The position numbers were made by a program, and so were the translations under genes. From Pyrobaculum arsenaticum DSM 13514 (GTDB taxonomy: Archaea; Thermoproteota; Thermoprotei; Thermoproteales; Thermoproteaceae), in the NCBI RefSeq assembly GCF_000016385.1, contig NC_009376.1, forward strand, positions 1,984,001 to 2,048,000: 64,000 bases of DNA, written 5' to 3'. Below, one piece after another: positions 58,472-64,000 of this stretch; positions within the stretch are counted from its first letter, which is position 1; every line of letters starts with the position of its first letter. The notes beneath the pieces were generated by a model. It worked only from the letters and a program-made list of their open reading frames with translations. It was not told where the DNA came from and did no database searches.

Positions 58472-60087
58472 AGCAACACCGCGAGGGCCAAGATTATCCC
58501 CGCGCCGACGCCGGCCACGTATAGGTAGTAGTCGAAACTCCGCCTAGATAGCTGGGCAGAGGCGGACTGCACTAGGGCGGGAACGAAGTCGTGGAGCAAC
58601 ATGTCGAAGATTAAGTCCACGACGGCGACGAGGGACGCCAAGCCCCGCCACAGCCCCTCCAGTGATAAGAGGCGCTTGTCCACAAAGCCGTCTCCCACCG
58701 CCGCGGCCTGCCTCACTGCCTTAAACACGGCGGGGGCCACCGCGTCATAGAGAACGGGTAGACCCAGCCGCCTGAGCAAAACGGTGGGCTCAGGCGTCTT
58801 CGCCAATGCCAGGCCGGCAAGCGCGAGGGCCCAGAAGGGGTTAGGCAAGACGGGGAAAGCCAAGCTGGCCGCCGCCAGCGCTGTATACGGCGCCGCCACC
58901 GCCCAGCCGCCCGGCGTGGTGGCTGTCTTTAGCATCAACTTCCCCACGTACCCCGCGGTCAGGAAGGAGAACAGAAGGAACCAAGGCTCGGCGTTGCTCT
59001 TGGCGACTGCACCTAGGGGGGTCAGCCCCACCAGCGTCAGGAGGGCAAGGCCCATAGCCGCCTTGGCCGCCACGGGGAACCGGGTGGGCGTGGTTGTGTG
59101 CTCTATATGTATGGCGTGGCCAACCGCCATGAAGAGAGTTGCCTTGGCCACTCCATGGGAGTAGGTGAGCCACAGCGCCTCCTCCGGCTTCGCAAGGGCG
59201 AAGGCTGTTATGAGGCCTAGATATGAGGCAGTGGAGGCGGCGAGGAGGACCTTCGGCTCTCTCTGCCCAAGCGCCACGACGCCTCCGTACAAGGCAGTGG
59301 CGATGCCGAAGGCGAAGGCCGTCCCCGCAGCCCATGTGGGCATGGCGTGTCCCAGCTTGAGGAGGAGTATCGGCCCTGCCTTCACCATCGTCGAGCTGTG
59401 GAGCAGGGCGCTGACTGGCGTAGGTGCCGACATCGCGGTCATAAGCCAGTCTGTGAAGGGTAGCTGGGCCGCCTTCACGAAAGCCGCCGTCAGAACAAGC
59501 GCCGCTGAGAGGTCAGACATGGCGGACAGCGAGCTTATGTGCGGGCCCTGCGCGGCGGCGGCCGGGGCAAGGCCCGCGGCGAGAGAGGCGGTGCCTATCT
59601 CCACGGTCAAGATAGCCCTCAGCGCCGAGGCGCTTGGCGCCCACTCCCATGCCACCCCCCATGCCCTCCCCCCCGGCCCCACGCGGCCGTACTTCTCACC
59701 GTCGTGATAGGTGAGGATTAGGGCCCAGCTAGCTATGTCGAGACCCCCCCACCCCGTTATCAAAACAAGCCAGTGGTCGGCGGCGACGAAGGTGAGCATG
59801 GAGGTGTAGAACACCCCCATCCACAGCCAGAACCACCCCCTCCTCTCCAAGTGGCTGGCGTACCAGATGGAGTACGCCGCGATGGCGGTATATATCCCAG
59901 ATATGAAGATATATAGTGGGTGGGCGAGATCCCCCATGTGGAAGAGGTGCGTCGCCGGCATCAGCGACCTTGTGAGGGATAGGTAGAGGGTAGCGGCGCC
60001 GCCTACCAGCGAGCCTATGCCCTTCTTGGTGAAGAGATCGGCTAAGGCGAGTAGGGCGAGGACCAGCAACCAGAGCTCAAGCATCAT
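58459..60087 (-). CDS. nuoL: Complex I membrane subunit NuoL
   Basis: The 542-residue protein is an antiporter-like pump subunit. It has ITGWGGLDIASWALILTYHD near 109-128 (the E/D-rich helix), KAAQLPFTDWLMTAMSAPTP near 208-227, VSALLHSSTMVKAGPILLLK near 228-247 (Lys and HSSTMVxAG) and LTYSHGVAKATLFMAVGHAI near 309-328. The C-terminal long lateral helix of NuoL is probably formed by residues about 470-542. Its ATG overlaps the nuoM stop by four bases. Confidence 0.92.
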   Translation of the reverse strand: MMLELWLLVLALLALADLFTKKGIGSLVGGAATLYLSLTRSLMPATHLFHMGDLAHPLYIFISGIYTAIAAYSIWYASHLERRGWFWLWMGVFYTSMLTFVAADHWLVLITGWGGLDIASWALILTYHDGEKYGRVGPGGRAWGVAWEWAPSASALRAILTVEIGTASLAAGLAPAAAAQGPHISSLSAMSDLSAALVLTAAFVKAAQLPFTDWLMTAMSAPTPVSALLHSSTMVKAGPILLLKLGHAMPTWAAGTAFAFGIATALYGGVVALGQREPKVLLAASTASYLGLITAFALAKPEEALWLTYSHGVAKATLFMAVGHAIHIEHTTTPTRFPVAAKAAMGLALLTLVGLTPLGAVAKSNAEPWFLLFSFLTAGYVGKLMLKTATTPGGWAVAAPYTALAAASLAFPVLPNPFWALALAGLALAKTPEPTVLLRRLGLPVLYDAVAPAVFKAVRQAAAVGDGFVDKRLLSLEGLWRGLASLVAVVDLIFDMLLHDFVPALVQSASAQLSRRSFDYYLYVAGVGAGIILALAVLLWIH

Positions 60088-61361
60088 ATCGCTAACACGG
60101 CGACGAGGAGGATGAAGGGAGCCGCCGCGGCGGCCAACGCCGAGAGGTACATCCCGCCGTCAGTGGGCACCTCAGCCTGGCCGCCTTTGTAGATCTTGTG
60201 GAGGAGGTAGAAGCTGTAGAGGGCCGTGGAGAACAGCGCCGTTATAAGGAGGACAGCCGCCGCCAGGGCCTGGGGCACGCCGACCGCTACCATGGCCTTA
60301 CCCAGCAGGTTAATGCCAAAGACGCCGGATAGTGCAACGAAGGAGAGGACGCCTAGCGCCAAGACCCGAGTGTCCCACCTGAGCTGGTCGAGATCTCTAG
60401 TGTGCAGTCCCACGATGTAGATACCCGCCAGCATGAAGCCGGCGGCCTTGGCAAAGGCGTGGCCTACGAATAACATGGCCGTGGCGAGGTAACTAAGCTC
60501 CGGCTTCGGTACAGCCGCCGCCGCCACGAGGAGGCCCATGTTGGCGATGGTCGAATCAGCCAAGGCCCTCTTTATGTCGGACTCCCGGAAGACGAGGAGG
60601 GAGCCGTAGACGGCTGTGGCCAAGCCGTAGAGGTAGAGCGTCTCCAGCGGCCAGCCTGCCCCATCCCTGAGTCGCCAGAGCCAGTAGGCCATCAGCCCCA
60701 CGTGGACGGGGCTCAGAAGGGCTGAGAGGGGAGTCGGCGCCTCGGCGTGGGCGTAGGGCAACCAGAAGTGGACCCCCGCCGTGCCCATCTTGACCAGCAA
60801 CCCGACCAGCACCATCAAAGCCGCCGTCCCAGCCGCCTTAAAGTCAGCGGCGAGGTAAGTGCCGGACATGGCGATCCCGATCAGGAAAAGGATAGAGCCA
60901 ATCTGGGCCCATATGAAGTACAGTAACCCAACCCTCCGCCTGTCGCCGTATCCAAAATACCAGATGAGGAGGAAGCTTGTGATGATAGACAGCTCCAGTG
61001 CCAGGAAGACGAATATGAGGTTTTCAAATATGATTATGTAGACGAACGAGAGGACGTAGAGCGACTGGACGGCGTAGTACCACCTCTCGGCCTTGAGATG
61101 TTGTAAATACCTCTCAGCGTACACCGTGACGATTAGCCCTAGGACAACCGACGTGAGGACAAACGGCAGCTTGTCCGGCGTTACGGAGACACGTACCTCG
61201 CCAAGGTAGGGGAGGGACGCCAGCGTGGCGGAGTAGTTGGCCTGCGCCACGAAGAGGAACATGGAGAGTACAGCAGCAACAGCGGCCCACCTCCCCGCCT
61301 TCACAGCTACCAGCGAAAGTAGGGTGGCCAAGACGGTGGGGAGGTAGAAGGGCTCAGACAT
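60084..61361 (-). CDS. nuoM: Complex I membrane subunit NuoM-like
   Basis: The 425-residue protein has LIFVFLALELSIITSFLLIW near 115-134 (conserved Glu in the helix) and VGLLVKMGTAGVHFWLPYAH near 186-205, with the Lys. Next come AEAPTPLSALLSPVHVGLMA near 206-225 and ESDIKRALADSTIANMGLLV near 259-278 (Lys/DIKR). It is the second antiporter-like pump; NuoM and NuoN types are hard to separate, and I call it NuoM by gene order and the AEAPTPxSALLS segment. It overlaps nuoK by eight bases. Confidence 0.85.
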   Translation of the reverse strand: MSEPFYLPTVLATLLSLVAVKAGRWAAVAAVLSMFLFVAQANYSATLASLPYLGEVRVSVTPDKLPFVLTSVVLGLIVTVYAERYLQHLKAERWYYAVQSLYVLSFVYIIIFENLIFVFLALELSIITSFLLIWYFGYGDRRRVGLLYFIWAQIGSILFLIGIAMSGTYLAADFKAAGTAALMVLVGLLVKMGTAGVHFWLPYAHAEAPTPLSALLSPVHVGLMAYWLWRLRDGAGWPLETLYLYGLATAVYGSLLVFRESDIKRALADSTIANMGLLVAAAAVPKPELSYLATAMLFVGHAFAKAAGFMLAGIYIVGLHTRDLDQLRWDTRVLALGVLSFVALSGVFGINLLGKAMVAVGVPQALAAAVLLITALFSTALYSFYLLHKIYKGGQAEVPTDGGMYLSALAAAAAPFILLVAVLAI

Positions 61362-61590
61362 GGCCTCCCTTGGCCAGCTTGAACAGTGTGGCGACTAGCA
61401 TGACGGTCTCGATGACCCCTGCCGCCGCCGCGACGGCGACCATGCTTAGGCTACCGGCTATGGTCCCGGCGTATATCGCCGCTAGGGTAAGCGCCTCCGC
61501 GCCTATTATCACCCTGACTAGAGACCTGGCGGTGGCTATGATTGCGAGGCCACCGGCCATGAGGGCCAGGAAGACGATGAGAGAGATCAT
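61354..61590 (-). CDS. nuoK: Complex I membrane subunit NuoK
   Basis: The 78-residue protein has three helices (3-19, 30-50, 55-72) and contains ARSLVRVIIGAEALTLAAIY near 21-40, with the conserved Glu of helix 2 in the IGAEAL pattern. It ends LVATLFKLAKGGHV. NuoK is commonly about 100 residues; this form is shorter at its ends. It lies between nuoJ and nuoM with short overlaps. Confidence 0.85.
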   Translation of the reverse strand: MISLIVFLALMAGGLAIIATARSLVRVIIGAEALTLAAIYAGTIAGSLSMVAVAAAAGVIETVMLVATLFKLAKGGHV

Positions 61591-61988
61591 GTGGTTATCT
61601 CAAAGGCTATTTTCAACACATAAGCTGCGAGCACCGCGGCGAGGGGCAGTATGGTAAGGTCGAAGCCTTGCGCCACCTTCTGGGTAGTGGCGGACGGGAA
61701 TGCGAGCAATAAGGCGAAGGACGCCAGTGCCGCCAGGGCTACGCCCCTCATCTCTACGGTCTTCTGTACGTCGCCAAGCGTCGAGGCGGCCACAATGACC
61801 AGGGTAAGCGAGGCGACTATGTAGACAAGCGCCGTGAGTATAAACCCAAGCTCTCCCAAGTGTAGAAAGACGCCGAAAGCGGCCGTTAGGCCTAACCCCG
61901 CTAGCAACAGAGATGCGTAGATATTATCCCTAGTTGCGAGGATTAGCCACGCCAAACCAACCACCCCCATTAAAACAAGATATTCCAT
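61587..61988 (-). CDS. nuoJ: Complex I membrane subunit NuoJ
   Basis: The 133-residue protein has four to five helices, with ILATRDNIYASLLLAGLGLT near 16-35 and GELGFILTALVYIVASLTLV near 46-65, the NuoJ pattern around the pi-bulge helix. It opens the long operon: TATTAAAAG near 62008-62016 is about 25 nt before ATG 61988. Downstream genes are nuoK, M, L, N. Confidence 0.88.
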   Translation of the reverse strand: MEYLVLMGVVGLAWLILATRDNIYASLLLAGLGLTAAFGVFLHLGELGFILTALVYIVASLTLVIVAASTLGDVQKTVEMRGVALAALASFALLLAFPSATTQKVAQGFDLTILPLAAVLAAYVLKIAFEITT

Positions 61989-62170
61989 GTGGCCAATGAG
62001 GAGGGCTCTTTTAATATTGACTATATTACCATGTATAAAGATTTTAGGATATTTGAAGAAGTCGCAAATTAAGTATAATTAAGAAACCTAACTATTTGCG
62101 ATGCTTAGGCAACACTCGCATAATTTGTCTGTGAACAGAATATTTAAAAAGAGAATAAATCCATAAATTC
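61989..62170. promoter_or_regulatory. Divergent promoters for nuoJ and aldehyde:ferredoxin oxidoreductase
   Basis: On the minus strand a TATA-like box near 62008-62016 serves nuoJ. On the plus strand ATATTTAAAAAG (62139-62150) lies about 26 nt before ATG 62171. The 120 bases between are AT-rich with no gene. A shared regulator could bind there because both genes belong to ferredoxin metabolism. Confidence 0.55.
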
Positions 62171-64000
62171 ATGGTAGTGTTTAAAATACTACGCGTAGAT
62201 CTATCAACTGAAAAAATTAGTGAAGAGGTTTATAAAGATGATATAGTCCGCAAGTTCCTCGGCGGCCGGGGGCTGGGGGCCTACCTAATGCTCAAGGAGC
62301 TCCCCCGCGGCATAGACCCATTATCACCCTCAAACAAGCTGTACATCTTCGCGGGGCCCCTCTCCGGCACCGCCAACTTAGCCACAAGCAGAATAAACGT
62401 CGTGGGCAAGAGCCCGCTCACCGGTTCCTACACCCACTCCAACGCTGGGGGCAACTTCGCATACTGGCTAATGAGGACGGGGTACCACGGCATAGTCGTG
62501 GAGGGCAAAGCCGAGGAGCCTGTCTACATACTCGTCAAGGACGGCGAGGTGTCGATACGCCCCGCCAAACACATTTGGGGGAAGTGGACCGGTGCCGCCA
62601 CGAGGGCATTGCTCCAAGACGCCGGGTTTGAACCCGATGAGAAGAAGGCAGGGGTAATGACCATAGGCCCCGCCGGCGAGAACCTCGTGAGAATTGCGGG
62701 GCTTAGGTTCAGCGACTACGAGCGTTTCGCAGGCCGCGGAGGCCTCGGCGCTGTGGCGGGCTCCAAGAAACTGAAAGGCATAGTGGTTTGGGGCACTCAC
62801 GACCCACTGAGGGAGTTCGTGGACAGACAGAGGTTCCTCAAACTAGCGACGGAATACTCGGTTAAGATGATGAACGCCGCGACTCCAAAATCGCTCCACC
62901 AGTACGGCACAAATCTGTTGACAAACATAATAAACTCAATCGGCGGCTACCCTACAAGGAACTTTGACACAGGCTATTTCGAGGAGGCCGAAAAGATAAG
63001 CGGTGAGTACATAAAGCAGAACTATGTAAAAGAAACTCATGGATGTATGTTATGTCCCATACAGTGTACGCAGATGACAGTCGTCACAACCGGCCCATAC
63101 AAAGTGGCGGGCGAGAGGATTAAGTACGAGTACGAGTCGACGTGGGCTCTGGGCGGTAATTTGGGCTTGTCGAATACTGAGGCTGTGCTGAAAATGGAGA
63201 AGTTGGCTAACGAGCTAGGCATGGACACTATTTCGCTTGGCAATACCCTGGGCACATTCTTAGAACTAGTAAAGAGGGGTAAGATTAAGTATGACATTGA
63301 CTGGGGCGATGCCGGGGCGTTGATCGACTTGGTATACAAGACGGCTTACAGAGACGGCATAGGAGACGACCTTGCAGAAGGCGACTGGAGGCTGGCCAAC
63401 AAGTACGGAGCCCCAGACGCCTTTGTGGGGTCGAGAGGGCAGGGCTTCCCGGCATACGACCCGAGGGCGCTTAAAGGCTTCGCCATTTCTTACGTCACGG
63501 CTAACCGTGGGGGGGACCACCTAGAGGCGTACTCGCCGACTTGGGAGGTGCTGGGGGTGCCGGAGAAGGTCGATCCGCTATGCGAGACTTCCGAGTGCAT
63601 CTCGAAACAGGTGAGGCTGGTTATATACGCCCAGCACCTCATGGCGTTGGCAGATTCTGTTACTTTCTGTAAATTCGACACATTGGATAAGGATGGAATC
63701 TTTGAACAACACCTCGCCGAGTTGTTCAACGCGGCGTTTGGTTGGGATACCACGCCTCAGGAGATGTTGACGATTGGAGAGCGCATCTTCAACGTGGAGA
63801 GGCTGTTCCACGTGAAGGAGGGGAAGTGGGTTAAGGACGAGCTTCCGCCAAAGATGAGAGAGCCGATTAAGACCGGCCCTGCGAAGGGCCATACTGCGTC
63901 TAAGATGTTTGACGAGGGCATAAAGGAGTTCTACAAGCTGAGGGGCTGGGTTGATGGCAAGCCTACCTATGAGACGTTGAAGAGACTTGGGCTGGAGGAA
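62171..64000 (+). CDS. aor: Aldehyde:ferredoxin oxidoreductase, C-terminus beyond the window
   Basis: The frame is open to the last base (610 codons). It begins VVFKILRVDLSTEKISEEVY and has FLGGRGLGAYLMLKELP near 30-46, IFAGPLSGTANLATSRINVV and SPLTGSYTHSNAGGNFAYWL, all pterin-binding N-terminal domain. GPAGENLVRIAGLRFSDYER and AGRGGLGAVAGSKKLKGIVV follow. The cluster motif is GCMLCPIQC near 294-302 (CxxCxxxC), then AISYVTANRGGDHLEAY near 438-454 and LCETSEC. This is the tungsten AOR family, which oxidises aldehydes to acids with reduction of ferredoxin. It is divergent from the nuo/por block. Close relatives (FOR, GOR) cannot be excluded. Confidence 0.92.
   Translation, partial: MVVFKILRVDLSTEKISEEVYKDDIVRKFLGGRGLGAYLMLKELPRGIDPLSPSNKLYIFAGPLSGTANLATSRINVVGKSPLTGSYTHSNAGGNFAYWLMRTGYHGIVVEGKAEEPVYILVKDGEVSIRPAKHIWGKWTGAATRALLQDAGFEPDEKKAGVMTIGPAGENLVRIAGLRFSDYERFAGRGGLGAVAGSKKLKGIVVWGTHDPLREFVDRQRFLKLATEYSVKMMNAATPKSLHQYGTNLLTNIINSIGGYPTRNFDTGYFEEAEKISGEYIKQNYVKETHGCMLCPIQCTQMTVVTTGPYKVAGERIKYEYESTWALGGNLGLSNTEAVLKMEKLANELGMDTISLGNTLGTFLELVKRGKIKYDIDWGDAGALIDLVYKTAYRDGIGDDLAEGDWRLANKYGAPDAFVGSRGQGFPAYDPRALKGFAISYVTANRGGDHLEAYSPTWEVLGVPEKVDPLCETSECISKQVRLVIYAQHLMALADSVTFCKFDTLDKDGIFEQHLAELFNAAFGWDTTPQEMLTIGERIFNVERLFHVKEGKWVKDELPPKMREPIKTGPAKGHTASKMFDEGIKEFYKLRGWVDGKPTYETLKRLGLEE

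Overview
The window is a 64 kb piece of a hyperthermophilic crenarchaeal chromosome, most likely a Pyrobaculum species or a close Thermoproteales relative. The grounds are: archaeal information-processing genes (Rpo7/Spt4, L10e, NAC, TIP49, proteasome beta, archaeal-type AlaRS); TATA-like boxes about 22-27 nt before most first-gene start codons, so that most first genes look leaderless; frequent GTG starts; ATGA/GTGA gene overlaps; and PaREP1 and PaREP2b family genes or relics, which are characteristic of Pyrobaculum. I saw no CRISPR array, rRNA gene, intact transposase or origin.

Layout. 1-9.4 kb: end of a proteasome beta gene, ETF beta/alpha, a broken HEPN-MNT pair, a SPASM-only fragment followed by a 50-codon membrane ORF, a CPBP protease, an m5C RNA methyltransferase with a phosphoesterase, ribosomal protein L5, PaREP1 and a PAC2 protein. 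9.5-15.6 kb: a hydrolase, then alaS-NAC-L10e-DUF2192, then Spt4/Rpo7. 15.7-26.7 kb: malic enzyme, citrate synthase, TIP49, a site-2 protease, a CDF transporter, TrpC, a YhhQ-type transporter and UppP. 26.8-41.1 kb: a dispersed but apparently complete siroheme-dependent haem pathway (hemA, hemL, hemB, hemC, hemD, SUMT, precorrin-2 dehydrogenase, CbiX-like chelatase, fused AhbAB, AhbC, AhbD). Two unknown membrane-anchored proteins, a pilin-like peptide, a tRNA-Pro(CGG) and three mobile or repetitive-family relics lie among them. 41.2-49 kb: two divergent PurP paralogues around a ferredoxin and an ATP-cone protein, a hydroxyacid dehydrogenase/ThDP-enzyme/DUF488 operon, and IlvD. 49.2-62 kb: one long minus-strand block in which complex I genes (nuoJ-K-M-L-N and nuoI-H-A-B-D) surround a pyruvate-type 2-oxoacid:ferredoxin oxidoreductase (porGD-A-B). 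No nuoC, E, F or G is present. 62.2 kb to the end: a divergent aldehyde:ferredoxin oxidoreductase, cut by the window edge.

How the parts fit. The haem cluster can take glutamyl-tRNA to haem for a respiratory chain. The nuo/por block looks like a ferredoxin-fuelled complex I placed next to an enzyme that makes reduced ferredoxin, with AOR as a second possible source. The intergenic DNA carries several relics: copies of gene 3-prime ends (33 bp, 43 bp inverted, and a diverged copy of about 60 bp), PaREP pseudogenes and a possible IS200/IS605 remnant. Three candidate C/D-box sRNAs each sit about 25 nt downstream of a TATA-like box.

All calls come from reading the sequence and from knowledge of protein families. 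No database search or folding program was run.
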